Assembly: GCF_012999535.1 (NCBI RefSeq)
Contig: NZ_JABBWV010000005.1
Location: 186,001-250,000, forward strand
Length of the DNA: 64,000 nt
Source: Microbispora sp. H11081
GTDB taxonomy: Bacteria; Actinomycetota; Actinomycetes; Streptosporangiales; Streptosporangiaceae
Direction: 5' to 3'
In this document: positions 25,016 through 33,292 of the stretch, piece after piece
Numbering within the stretch: position 1 is the stretch's first letter
How the letters are laid out: each line of letters opens with the position of its first letter
Notes under the pieces: generated by a model
What the model saw: only the letters and a program-made list of their open reading frames with translations
Database searches by the model: none
What the model was told of the DNA's origin: nothing
Program-made: the position numbers and the translations under genes

Positions 25016-25920
25016 GCCGTGCCGCCTCCCGTCTGCCGCCGGGCGATCCGCGTGGCGAGATGGTCGGTGAACCGCGCGAGCGGCACCGTCAGCCCGATGA
25101 ACAGCAGCGCGGCGACCAGGTAGGGCGTGTAGTTGAAGGAAGAGGCGACGTGAATCTGCGCCTGCCGCAGCGCCTCCAGCGGGCCCAGCACGGAGACCAG
25201 CGCGCTGTCCTTCTGCAGGGACACGAAGTCGTTGAGCAGCGGCGGGGCCACCCGGCGCACGGCCTGCGGCAGCACCACGTGGCGCATGGTCTGGCCGTGG
25301 CTCAGCGCCAGCGACCGCGCCGCCGCCCGCTGGCTGGGGTGCACCGACTCGATGCCCGCCCGGAACACCTCCGCGACGTAGGCCCCGTAGGACAGCACGA
25401 GCGCGATGATGCCGAGCGTGACCGGGTCGCTCGGTGTGCCCTGCAACTGGAGCGCCGGGATGCCGAAGCCGACCAGGTAGATGAGCAGGATGGTCGGGAT
25501 GCCGCGGAAGACGTCGGTGTAGAGCACGGCCAGCGCGCGCAGCGGGAAGAACACCGGCGAGCGCAGGCCGCGCACCAGCGCGACGAGGAGCCCCACCACC
25601 AGGATGAACACCTCGGCGATGAGGAAGATCTTGATGTTGAGCAGGAACCCGCGCAGCACGTCGGGCAGCGCGTCGACGAACGCCTGGGGGCTGAAGAACA
25701 ACTCCTGAACCCGCGGCCACCCCGGCGACGAGGTGATCCCGGCGACCAGGGCGACCATCACGACGATCGTGGACGCGGTGGCGACCGAGACCGACCGCCG
25801 CCCACGGGCGCGCAGCTCCGCCTCCCGGCGGAGCTGCCGCTCGCTCTTCACCCACACAGGCTCCGCCCGCTCGGCGTCTCCCGTCGGCACGGGTGAGCCG
25901 GCGGATTGCCCGTCGGTCAC
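25012..25920 (-). CDS. Amino-acid ABC transporter permease
   Basis: This 302-residue HisM/GlnP-type permease has a charged cytoplasmic N-terminal extension of about 45 residues, a first hydrophobic segment (SVATASTIVVMVALVAGI), a long loop, then the BPD core with AYVAEVFRAGIESVHPSQRAAARSLALSHGQTMRHVVLPQAVRR, the EAA loop that contacts the ATPase. I chose GTG 25920 because it overlaps the binding-protein stop in a GTGA coupling; an upstream in-frame start at 25956 would lie inside the previous gene. Confidence 0.92.
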   Translation of the reverse strand: MTDGQSAGSPVPTGDAERAEPVWVKSERQLRREAELRARGRRSVSVATASTIVVMVALVAGITSSPGWPRVQELFFSPQAFVDALPDVLRGFLLNIKIFLIAEVFILVVGLLVALVRGLRSPVFFPLRALAVLYTDVFRGIPTILLIYLVGFGIPALQLQGTPSDPVTLGIIALVLSYGAYVAEVFRAGIESVHPSQRAAARSLALSHGQTMRHVVLPQAVRRVAPPLLNDFVSLQKDSALVSVLGPLEALRQAQIHVASSFNYTPYLVAALLFIGLTVPLARFTDHLATRIARRQTGGGTA

Positions 25921-26798
25921 TTCAGCTCCGGCGCGCCGGCGGCGGCGGTCAGCCACTGGCTCTCGATCTGCGCCAGCTCACCGGACGACTTGAGCTCGCC
26001 GAGCGCCTTGTCGACGCAGCTCACCAGCGGGCTGCCCTTCTGGAACAGCAGGCCGAACTCCTCCGGCTCGCCGCTGTTGGCCGCGAACTGACCGACGATC
26101 TTCGAGCCCTCCACCTGGGCTGCGGTGACGTAGAAGGCGGTCGGCAGGTCGACGACGATGGCGTCGATCTGCTTGTTCTTCAGCGCGTTGACCGCGTCGA
26201 CCTGCTGGTTGTACACGCTCGGATCCTTGCCGGGCTGGATGACCGACCGCACCGCCTCCAGCGCGGTCGTGCCGGCCTGGACGCCGATCTTGGCGTCCTT
26301 GAGCTCGGCGAGGCTCGTGGCGGAGGCGAACTTCGTGCCGCCGAGCGCCACCACGCCCTGCTTGACCGTGTAGTAGCCCTGGCTGAAGTCGACGGCCTTG
26401 GCCCTGCTCGGGGTGATCGAGATCTGGTTGACGTCGAAGTCGAACTGCTTCGGCCCCGGCGCGAACGACGAGTCGAACGGCACGACCGTCCAGGCGACCT
26501 CGTCCCTGGTGAAGCCCAGCTTCCCGGCCACCGCGTAGGCGACGGCGCTCTCGAAGCCCTGCCCGTTGGCGGGGTCGTCCTCCTTGAACCACGGCTCGTA
26601 CGCGGGCTTGTCGGTGCCGATCGTGAGCTTGCCCGGAGTGGTGAGCTTCAGGCTCTCCTTCGCGCACACGTCGGCCGCCGCGGAGCCGGCGGCGCTCGGG
26701 GCGCCGCTCGCGGAGGTGGAGGTGTCGTTCGCCGGCGCGCAGGCGGCCGCCGCCAGCACGAGGGCGCCGGACGCCAGCAGGAGAGTAGGACGGCGCAT
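25917..26798 (-). CDS. Amino-acid ABC transporter substrate-binding lipoprotein
   Basis: This 293-residue family 3 solute-binding protein has a lipoprotein signal peptide that ends LAAAACAP with Cys20 as lipid anchor. The mature domain begins KLTTPGKLTIGTDKPAYEPWF and contains VDFSQGYYTVKQGVVAL and IGVQAGTTALEAV, typical for polar amino-acid receptors. ATG 26798 follows GGAGG by 5 bases. It is the first gene of the three-gene uptake operon. The 126 bases up to the rplI terminator should carry the promoter; no clear consensus was found. Confidence 0.93.
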   Translation of the reverse strand: MRRPTLLLASGALVLAAAACAPANDTSTSASGAPSAAGSAAADVCAKESLKLTTPGKLTIGTDKPAYEPWFKEDDPANGQGFESAVAYAVAGKLGFTRDEVAWTVVPFDSSFAPGPKQFDFDVNQISITPSRAKAVDFSQGYYTVKQGVVALGGTKFASATSLAELKDAKIGVQAGTTALEAVRSVIQPGKDPSVYNQQVDAVNALKNKQIDAIVVDLPTAFYVTAAQVEGSKIVGQFAANSGEPEEFGLLFQKGSPLVSCVDKALGELKSSGELAQIESQWLTAAAGAPELK

Positions 26799-26924
26799 AA
26801 CAGCCTCCATCAGGGGGACTATCCACGAAATCCGCTAAATCGGACGGCAAGATACTAGCGTTCCGTATAACCCGCGTTTACCTGGGGGGAATCTTCGTCT
26901 CTCCCCTGCGGGCAAGGATCGCGA

Positions 26925-26957
26925 AGGGCCCCTCCCCGGCGAGCGGAGAGGGGCCCT
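26925..26957 (-). terminator. Terminator of the rpsF-ssb-rpsR-rplI operon
   Basis: A perfect 10-base-pair GC-rich stem (AGGGGCCCCTC-type arms at 26925-26934 and 26948-26957) with a 13-base loop lies 20 bases past the rplI stop. It has no U-tract, common for actinobacterial terminators. Confidence 0.75.
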
Positions 26958-26976
26958 CGACGAACTGCGGCGGGTG

Positions 26977-27423
26977 TCAGCCCGCGACCACCTCGATGTT
27001 GACGGTGGCGGCGACCTCCGGGTGGAGCCGGACGCTCACCTTGTGGGTGCCGACGCTCTTGATCGCGTTGCCGATCTCGATGCGACGGCGGTCGAGCTGC
27101 GGACCGCCCGCGGCCTTGACGGCGTCGGCGATGTCGCCGGTCGTGACCGAGCCGAACAGCCGGCCCGAGTCGCCCGCGCGGGTCTTGAGCTGCACCTTGA
27201 GCGCGCCGAGCTGGCCGGCGACCTCCTTGGCCGCACCCAGGTCGCGGATCTCACGGTTGGCCCGCGCCTTCTTCAGCGAGGCGACCTGCGACTCGGCGCC
27301 GCGGGTCCAGCGGATCGCGAAGCCGCGGGGAATGAGGTAGTTGCGGCCGTAGCCGTCCTTGACCTCGACGATGTCGCCAGGGGCGCCGAGGCCGGAGACC
27401 TCAGTGGTGAGGATGAGCTTCAT
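26977..27423 (-). CDS. rplI: 50S ribosomal protein L9
   Basis: This 148-residue L9 has the N-terminal domain [36 protein letters not shown] with the RNA-binding pattern, a connecting helix ([14 protein letters not shown]) and the C-terminal domain ending [18 protein letters not shown]. It binds 23S rRNA near the L1 stalk. It is the last gene of the ribosomal/ssb operon and is followed by a hairpin terminator. Confidence 0.98.
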   Translation of the reverse strand: MKLILTTEVSGLGAPGDIVEVKDGYGRNYLIPRGFAIRWTRGAESQVASLKKARANREIRDLGAAKEVAGQLGALKVQLKTRAGDSGRLFGSVTTGDIADAVKAAGGPQLDRRRIEIGNAIKSVGTHKVSVRLHPEVAATVNIEVVAG

Positions 27424-27441
27424 TGTCCTGAGTCTCCTTTC

Positions 27442-27678
27442 TCAGCGCGCGGTGCTCGTGTACGGCAGCAGGGCCATCTCACGAGCGTTCTTGATAGCGG
27501 TCGCCACGTCGCGCTGGTGCTGGGTGCAGTTGCCCGTCACCCGGCGGGCACGGATCTTGCCGCGGTCGGAGATGAACTTCCGCAGCAGCCCCGTGTCCTT
27601 GTAGTCGACGTAGGAGATCTTGTCGTGGCAGAAAAGGCAAACCTTCTTTTTAGGCTTGCGGATTGCCGGCTTCGCCAT
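27442..27678 (-). CDS. rpsR: 30S ribosomal protein S18
   Basis: This is a 78-residue S18 from ATG 27678; the frame is open further upstream but the family starts [12 protein letters not shown]. It has cysteines in the CLFCHDK and GNCTQHQ positions, marking the zinc-binding (C+) version. It forms a heterodimer with S6, encoded in the same operon. The gap to rplI is 18 bases. Confidence 0.97.
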   Translation of the reverse strand: MAKPAIRKPKKKVCLFCHDKISYVDYKDTGLLRKFISDRGKIRARRVTGNCTQHQRDVATAIKNAREMALLPYTSTAR

Positions 27679-27767
27679 CGTGGTGCTCCTCTCAGAGCCC
27701 CGCATGAAGCGGGAATGGTCGCTCGGTTGTGATTACGGTTGGTGGGATCCGGAAGGGTCCCAGGACC

Positions 27768-28307
27768 TCAGAAGGGCGGCTCGTCGCTGAAGTCGCCGCC
27801 GAAGCCGCCACCGCCCTGCTGCTGGCCGCCGAAGCCGCCACCGCCACCGCCACCGGAGCCGTAGCCCCCCTGCGGAGCGGGCGCCGCGGTCGCCCACGGG
27901 TCGTTGGCCGGGCCACCGAAGCCGCCGCCACCGCCCTGGCGCGAGGTCTTGTTGACCTTCGCCGTGGCGTTGCGCAGCGAGGGGCCGACCTCGTCGACCT
28001 CGACCTCGTAGACCGTGCGCTTCTCGCCTTCCTTGGTCTCGTACGACCGTTGGCGCAGCCGTCCCTGCACGATCACCCGCATGCCGCGCTGGAGGCTCTC
28101 GGCGACGTTCTCCGCCGCCTGCCGCCAGACGTTGCAGGTGAGGAACAGGCCCTCGCCGTCTTTCCACTCGTTGGTCTGCTTGTCGAGGAACCGCGGAGTG
28201 GACGCGATGCGGAACCGGGCCACGGCCTGCCCCGTCGGGGTGAAGCGCAGCTCCGGGTCGTCGACAAGGTTGCCGACGATGGTGATCTGTGTGTCGCCTG
28301 CTGCCAT
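27768..28307 (-). CDS. ssb: Single-stranded DNA-binding protein
   Basis: This 179-residue SSB has the OB fold in residues 1-115 ([55 protein letters not shown]), then a flexible linker with glycine runs, and the acidic tip DFSDEPPF that docks partner proteins. It sits between rpsF and rpsR, as in most bacteria. The glycine-rich linker is typical for actinobacteria. It coats single-stranded DNA in replication and repair. Confidence 0.97.
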   Translation of the reverse strand: MAAGDTQITIVGNLVDDPELRFTPTGQAVARFRIASTPRFLDKQTNEWKDGEGLFLTCNVWRQAAENVAESLQRGMRVIVQGRLRQRSYETKEGEKRTVYEVEVDEVGPSLRNATAKVNKTSRQGGGGGFGGPANDPWATAAPAPQGGYGSGGGGGGGFGGQQQGGGGFGGDFSDEPPF

Positions 28308-28408
28308 CGGTCGCTTTCGCCTTCCTATCCCGTCAGCTGAGCCGTCAGAGGCTCAGAGTACGGCCCGGGCCCGACAAACCGCCGGGCTTCGGGTTCTGCC
28401 AGTGGAGC

Positions 28409-28699
28409 TCAGTGAAGCTCGGGGCGGATGACCTTGGTGCGGAGGATGCCCTCGTTCAGGTTGAGCTGGCGGTCCAGCTCCTTCACGGTGGCGGGCTCGG
28501 CGGTCAGGTCGACCACGGCGTAGATGCCCTCGGACTTCTTGGCGATGTCGTAGGACAGGCGGCGACGGCCCCAGACGTCGACCTTCTCCACGGTGCCACC
28601 GTCGTTGCGTACGACGGTGAGGAACTGGTCGAGCGACGGCTGCACAGTGCGCTCGTCGAGGGACGGGTCGAGAATGACCATCATCTCGTAGCGACGCAT
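28409..28699 (-). CDS. rpsF: 30S ribosomal protein S6
   Basis: This is a 96-residue S6 from ATG 28699 ([23 protein letters not shown]); the longer open frame upstream has no S6 similarity. It ends [10 protein letters not shown], with the family's RTKVIR. It is the first gene of the rpsF-ssb-rpsR-rplI operon. The promoter must lie in the 180 bases up to the next, divergent gene. Confidence 0.97.
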   Translation of the reverse strand: MRRYEMMVILDPSLDERTVQPSLDQFLTVVRNDGGTVEKVDVWGRRRLSYDIAKKSEGIYAVVDLTAEPATVKELDRQLNLNEGILRTKVIRPELH

Positions 28700-28881
28700 G
28701 AGTGATCCAACCTCCTCTGGACTCTTGCGGTCACGACACCTTGCCGTGACAGGAGGACCCTGCGCTCCGGCCGGGCGGTGATGCCCCCGGCCCATATCAG
28801 ACGCAGTCGAACAAGGCTACCAGCCCCTTGGCCTCGCCCGTTCCGAAGAGTGAAACTGGAGGTCGGAGAGGGGGAGGCGCT

Positions 28882-29214
28882 ATGTCAGACACCATCGGCA
28901 GGAAGAGAAGGCACCCCGTCCACCTCACGTTGAACACGGACGGCAGGCCGCATCCGGCGGAGAACGCGATGACTATCGCGACGCTGGTATGCGGCCTGGT
29001 GGCGTTCGTCACGGGCTTCATCGTGATGGCTCACATGATCGCGTCGTGGATCGGCGCGATCGGGTTCTGGGGCGGGCTCTACGCCCAGTTCGTCTCGTCG
29101 ACCACCAGACAGCGCGCGCTGATCATCGTGGGGGTCGTGGCGTCGTTCGTGGGCGCCGCGCTGGGGATCGCGCACGGCGGCTTCTTCCCCCGCGGGTTCT
29201 CCCTGCGCGGCTGA
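28882..29214 (+). CDS. Small membrane protein of unknown function
   Basis: This is a 110-residue protein from ATG 28882 after a GGGGGAGG box. A polar, basic N-terminus (about 28 residues) precedes three hydrophobic segments (about 31-48, 52-68 and 77-96, the last IIVGVVASFVGAALGI). Small HGxxHP-type proteins of this kind are widespread in actinobacteria, but I cannot name the family. It is convergent with a 58-residue membrane protein gene, with a hairpin between them. Confidence 0.65.
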   Translation: MSDTIGRKRRHPVHLTLNTDGRPHPAENAMTIATLVCGLVAFVTGFIVMAHMIASWIGAIGFWGGLYAQFVSSTTRQRALIIVGVVASFVGAALGIAHGGFFPRGFSLRG

Positions 29215-29250
29215 ACAGCGGCTGAGCGGCGGCTGGGGAGCGGCTAAGGA

Positions 29251-29277
29251 GCGGCTGAGTGCCGGCCGCTCAGCCGC
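29251..29277. terminator. Hairpin between convergent small genes
   Basis: GCGGCTGAG (29251-29259) pairs with CTCAGCCGC (29269-29277) across a 9-base loop. It follows the plus-strand gene by 37 bases and overlaps the stop codon of the minus-strand gene. The stretch just before it repeats GCGGCT several times. Termination is inferred. Confidence 0.5.
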
Positions 29278-29446
29278 CGATGTGCAGGTCGACGCCGAGC
29301 AGCACGAGGAACCACAGGAAGACCGCGATCAGGGCCTGGGCGACCTGCCTGAGGAGGGTGGGGGTGATGTAGTCGTGAACCCAGGCCACGTAGAGGCCGA
29401 CGAGGATGTAGATGAGAAGGAGGAAGCTGCCTAAGCGATATCTCAT
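29270..29446 (-). CDS. 58-residue membrane protein
   Basis: This short gene begins at ATG 29446 with an AAGGAG box 5 bases upstream. The product starts MRYRLGSFLLLIYILVGLYV, then a short loop AWVHDYITPT, then a second hydrophobic helix ending VDLHIGG. Two helices, a good ribosome-binding site and clean codon use with G/C at third positions support a real gene. No family is recognised; similar short two-helix proteins are common and uncharacterised in actinobacteria. Confidence 0.65.
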   Translation of the reverse strand: MRYRLGSFLLLIYILVGLYVAWVHDYITPTLLRQVAQALIAVFLWFLVLLGVDLHIGG

Positions 29447-29630
29447 GCTCGTCTCCTTGACGACGAAGTAGTATCGCGCGCGGGTTCTGGGGGCGCGTGA
29501 GACGCGACTGCCCTGATTCGCGCCCCTGAAACAGCGAGTCCTCTTGAAACGCTCTTGGAGAGCGCCTAGAGTTCGCCCTTCGCTCGGCGGCCCCCCTTCT
29601 CATCCAGGCAAGCAGTGTTGGAGGAACGGC

Positions 29631-30422
29631 ATGGACAGCCACATCGGCGCCCGCCCGCGGATCGGGGCCCACGTCGACCAGGACGACCCGCTCGCGCACG
29701 CGGCCGCCCGCGACGCCGACGTGGTGCAGTTCTTCCTCGGCGATCCACAGGGGTGGAAGAGCCCGGTGACGCCCGCCACCGCCGACGCCCTGCGCGCCTC
29801 GGACGTGGACGTCTACGTGCACGCGCCGTACGTCATCAACGTGGCCACGGCGAACAACCGCATCCGAATCCCGAGCCGCAAGCTGCTCGACTCCCACCTC
29901 AAGGCGGCGGCGGCCATCGGCGCCAAGGGCCTGATCGTCCACGGCGGGCACGTCAACGCGGGCGACGACCCCCAGGTCGGCTACGACAACTGGCGCAAGG
30001 TCTTCGAGCGCACCGAGTGCCCGATCCCCGTGCTGATCGAGAACACGGCCGGCGGCGGCAACGCGATGGCGCGCAAGCTGGAGCGCATCGCCCGGCTGTG
30101 GGACGCGGTGACGGCCGGCGCCCCCGACCCCTCCGTCGTCGGCTTCTGCCTGGACACCTGCCACTTCCACGCGGGCGGCGAGGAGCTCGCCGGGCTCGTG
30201 GAGCGGGTGATGGCGATCACCGGCCGCATCGACCTCGTCCACTGCAACGACTCGCGGGACGCCTTCGACTCCGGCGCGGACCGGCACGCCAACCTCGGCA
30301 GCGGGCAGATCGACCCCGAGTCGATCCTGGAGGTCTGCCGGACGGCCGGGGCGCCGATCGTGGTGGAGACGCCGTTCGAGGGCCAGGCCGACGACATCGC
30401 GTACCTCCGCAAGCACCTGTAG
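29631..30422 (+). CDS. nfo: Deoxyribonuclease IV (AP endonuclease IV)
   Basis: This 263-residue TIM-barrel enzyme cuts DNA 5' to abasic sites in base-excision repair. Metal-ligand motifs run in order: RIGAHVDQDDPL, YVHAPYVINVA, IVHGGHV, IENTAG, FCLDTCHFHAGG, HCNDSRDAF, DRHANLGSG and VETPFE. It is slightly short for the family, consistent with compact actinobacterial forms. The start is ATG 29631 after GGAGG. A DnaA-box pair follows directly after the stop. Confidence 0.9.
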   Translation: MDSHIGARPRIGAHVDQDDPLAHAAARDADVVQFFLGDPQGWKSPVTPATADALRASDVDVYVHAPYVINVATANNRIRIPSRKLLDSHLKAAAAIGAKGLIVHGGHVNAGDDPQVGYDNWRKVFERTECPIPVLIENTAGGGNAMARKLERIARLWDAVTAGAPDPSVVGFCLDTCHFHAGGEELAGLVERVMAITGRIDLVHCNDSRDAFDSGADRHANLGSGQIDPESILEVCRTAGAPIVVETPFEGQADDIAYLRKHL

Positions 30423-30427
30423 TCGCC

Positions 30428-30446
30428 GTCCACAGCCTGTGGACAA
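30428..30446. promoter_or_regulatory. Inverted DnaA-box pair or small hairpin
   Basis: GTCCACAG and CTGTGGAC form a perfect inverted repeat around one base. The right half extends to TGTGGACAA (30438-30446), a perfect DnaA box. It lies 5 bases past nfo, between convergent genes, so it may be a DnaA titration site. With a 1-base centre it is a poor RNA hairpin. Confidence 0.45.
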
Positions 30447-30464
30447 CTCTGCGGATTGAGAACC

Positions 30465-31712
30465 TCAGGCGGTGGGTACCGCTGCCTGGACGTTCCATTC
30501 CCCCCGCACCCGCCGGGGCTCGCGCGTGGCGCGCCACAGCTGCGCGTACGACGTGACCGCCGCGGCGAGGACGACGAGGTTGCGCACCACCAGCATGAGC
30601 GTCCCCGGCAACCTGCCGCTCCAGCTGTAGTCCAGCTCCATCCAGGGATACATGATCCCCGTCAGCAGGGCGGCGACCATGACGAGCACGGCGGCCGGCC
30701 GCTGCGTCGGCCCGTGCCCGTCCTGCCGCGCCGACAGGATGACGGCGGCGACCGCGACCACCCACACCAGATACTGCGGCGACAGCACCCGGCTGGTGGC
30801 GACCAGGAAGAGCACGGTGGTGAGCGCGGCGTCGTGGTACGTCCGTGGGCTCGGCGCCGCGCGCAGCCACCACAGGCCGACCAGCGCCAGCGCCGCGGGC
30901 GTGGCGGCCAGGCTCAGCAGCGCCACGGCGTGCGCGCCGGGGCCCACGACCTCCATCGCGCCGTGCCTGTAGGTGGTGTGGCCGCCCCACCAGCCGAGGG
31001 CCCTGGCGAGCGCGAACGGCGTGGCGGCCAGCGACTCGATCTGCAGGCCCCGCTCCTCCTGCGCGGTCAGGAAGTCCAGCGCGTGCGGCACGGTCAGGGC
31101 GGTCACACCGCACCCCGCCACGGCGACGCAGAACGCGGCTCCGGACGCGGTCAGCAGTTCGCGCCACCGCCGCAGACCGGCGAGCAGCGCGACCGGCCAC
31201 GCCTTCACCAGGAGGCCGACGCCGATGAGCGAGCCGCGCACCGCGGGGCCGGCCGGCGTCGTCAGCGCCAGCACCGCCACGAGCGTGACCATCAGGTCGT
31301 ACCTGGCGAGGAGCACCGGGCCGAGCAGGGCAGCGCCGATGGTCCACGCCCACGGGCCCGTACGGCCGCCGCCGCGCGCACCCGCCGATCGTGAGACGGA
31401 GAACCGCCACAGCAGGAGCAGGATCGCGAGGTCGCACAGCAGCGCCAGCAGGGCGAAGGCGAGGTGGTAGTCCAGCGGCAGCAGACGGGGGGCGAGCAGC
31501 GGCAGCGCCGCGAACGGCGGGTACTGCCACTTCTCGTCGCCCTCGGGGAACTCCCCCTGGATCAGGACGTCGGACCACCGGCGGTAGAGCGTGACGTCGT
31601 TCGTGAAGGCCTCGCCGTGCGCCGTGGCGACGATCTGGGTGGCGACGAGGAGGAACGTCCCCCGGGTCGCCGCCCAGACCAGCAGCAGGAGCCATGGCGG
31701 CCTCCGGCGCAT
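30465..31712 (-). CDS. Polytopic glycosyltransferase, GT87/DUF2029-like
   Basis: This membrane protein is about 415 residues long with about ten hydrophobic helices. The first loop carries FTNDVTLYRRWSDVLIQGEFPEGDEKWQYPPFA, the acidic-loop-plus-YPP arrangement of polyprenol-phosphate-mannose-dependent mannosyltransferases (GT87). SRVLSPQYLVWVV near the C-terminus is also characteristic. I chose ATG 31712 because GGGGGAG lies 6 bases before it. It is followed upstream by a related gene, so the two may act together on lipoglycans or a similar envelope glycan. Confidence 0.82.
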   Translation of the reverse strand: MRRRPPWLLLLVWAATRGTFLLVATQIVATAHGEAFTNDVTLYRRWSDVLIQGEFPEGDEKWQYPPFAALPLLAPRLLPLDYHLAFALLALLCDLAILLLLWRFSVSRSAGARGGGRTGPWAWTIGAALLGPVLLARYDLMVTLVAVLALTTPAGPAVRGSLIGVGLLVKAWPVALLAGLRRWRELLTASGAAFCVAVAGCGVTALTVPHALDFLTAQEERGLQIESLAATPFALARALGWWGGHTTYRHGAMEVVGPGAHAVALLSLAATPAALALVGLWWLRAAPSPRTYHDAALTTVLFLVATSRVLSPQYLVWVVAVAAVILSARQDGHGPTQRPAAVLVMVAALLTGIMYPWMELDYSWSGRLPGTLMLVVRNLVVLAAAVTSYAQLWRATREPRRVRGEWNVQAAVPTA

Positions 31713-31824
31713 CGCCGTCTCCCCCGTTCGTCGCACACTCTCACGCGACGTTACGCGATGCCTCCGCTCGGGCGGCTTCCTGCCGCGCCGAGACGGGCGC
31801 CAAATCCGATGTAAGTTTCAGGGC

Positions 31825-33189
31825 TCACACGGTCTCCGGCTGCTGCCGCGCGCCCCGCGCGAGGAGCGAACGGCGCAGCACGAGACGGTCCTCCGCGCCG
31901 TCGAAGACCCCGCCTGACGGGTCGTCGGCGTCCTCCTGGCGTACGACGTCGTGCTCGGGCCGCAGGATGTCGCGGACGACGAGCGCCATGAGGACGGCGA
32001 TGGTCAGCGCCCGGGCCCAGACCGACAGGAAGTACGGGTTGTCGCCGATGCCGAGGACGGGGTCGCCCGTCTGGGTGACCAGGTAGAGCCAGATCGAGAA
32101 GAAGTACCAGACCTCCGCGACCTGCCAGGCGGCGATCGCCCCCCACCTGGGCCTGGCCAGCACCGCGAACGGCACCAGCCACAGGACGTACTGCGGCGAC
32201 CACACCTTGTTCGTGATCATGAAGGCGGCCAGGGCGAGGAAGCACAGCTGCATCAGGCGCGGCCGGCGCGGCGCGGCGAGCGCCAGCACGGCGACGCCCA
32301 GCAGCAGCACCGCCAGCGCGGCCATGGCCATGGTGTTCAGCTTCTCAGGGTCGCCGAGAAAGGCCAGGAAACCGGGCCTTTCCATGCCGAACCACTCGGT
32401 CTTCTGGAAGAAGAACCACAGCCCGCCCCAGTCGGCGCCGCGCTCACTGCTGAAGGCGTAGAACCGCTTCCAGCCGTCGAAGTTGACCAGCATGATCGGC
32501 ACGTTCACCAGCAGCCACGTGGCCGCCGCCGCGGCCGCGGTCTTCAGGAACGGCACCCACTTCGCCGTACGCGCGGTGAGCAGGAACAACGCGCCGAAGA
32601 ACATGAGCGGGTAGAACTTCGTGGCCACGGCGAGTGCCAGCAGCACGCCCGCGAGCCACGGCCGTTGCCTGGCCCAGGCCAGCAGGCCGCCGAGCGCCAG
32701 CGCCCCCGCGACCAGGTCCCAGTTGATGTACGCGGTGAGGATGACGGCCGGGCCGATGGCGTACCAGAGCGCGTCCCAGCGGCGGGCCGGACCGGCCAGC
32801 GCGGCCGTCAGCAGCACGCCCACGACCAGCGAGATTCCCATCAGGGCCACGGTGATGTCGTAGAACACGACCCCGTCGCCGCCCGCGAGCCGGCGGGCGA
32901 ACTCCATGATCCCGCCGATGCCGACCGGGTATTCGACGGGGTAGTCGACGTAGGGGATCATCCCCTCGTTGAGCTTCTCCGCCCAGAACAGCGGATAGAT
33001 GTCGGTGTAGCAGAACTTCGTGAACTGCCCGACACCGCCGTTCCAGGCACCGTCGAACCGGCAGGGATATTTCCACAGGTACGCGAGAACGGCGCCGAGC
33101 CCCGCGAGAAGCCCAAGAGGCAGGTACGGCACCGCACGCGCGGCGACCCCGGGCATCGGGGCGGAGTCGTTCGTGGTCCGGGTCGTCAT
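31825..33189 (-). CDS. Polytopic glycosyltransferase, GT87-like, second copy
   Basis: This membrane protein is about 454 residues long with about ten helices. The first loop has FCYTDIYPLFWAEKLNEGMIPYVDYPVEYPVG, and the C-terminal part MITNKVWSPQYVLWLVPFAVL; both resemble the neighbouring GT87-like gene and mannosyltransferases of lipoarabinomannan-type pathways. A cytoplasmic tail rich in Asp/Glu and Arg follows. The start is ATG 33189. It lies 113 bases upstream of the first GT87-like gene on the same strand. Acceptor and product are unknown. Confidence 0.8.
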   Translation of the reverse strand: MTTRTTNDSAPMPGVAARAVPYLPLGLLAGLGAVLAYLWKYPCRFDGAWNGGVGQFTKFCYTDIYPLFWAEKLNEGMIPYVDYPVEYPVGIGGIMEFARRLAGGDGVVFYDITVALMGISLVVGVLLTAALAGPARRWDALWYAIGPAVILTAYINWDLVAGALALGGLLAWARQRPWLAGVLLALAVATKFYPLMFFGALFLLTARTAKWVPFLKTAAAAAATWLLVNVPIMLVNFDGWKRFYAFSSERGADWGGLWFFFQKTEWFGMERPGFLAFLGDPEKLNTMAMAALAVLLLGVAVLALAAPRRPRLMQLCFLALAAFMITNKVWSPQYVLWLVPFAVLARPRWGAIAAWQVAEVWYFFSIWLYLVTQTGDPVLGIGDNPYFLSVWARALTIAVLMALVVRDILRPEHDVVRQEDADDPSGGVFDGAEDRLVLRRSLLARGARQQPETV

Positions 33190-33239
33190 GCTCGGTATTG
33201 CACCATCCAACGCCTCGGATTGGCGACTCCGCGTATCGA

Positions 33240-33272
33240 AAGGGCCCGCGGCGGAGGTCGCCGCGGGCCCTT
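33240..33272 (-). terminator. Terminator of the penicillin-binding protein gene
   Basis: A perfect 14-base-pair GC-rich stem (arms 33240-33253 and 33259-33272) with a 5-base loop lies 20 bases past the PBP stop on the minus strand. It separates that gene from the glycosyltransferase at 33189. Confidence 0.85.
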
Positions 33273-33292
33273 CTGGGGTGCCTGGCCGAGGC

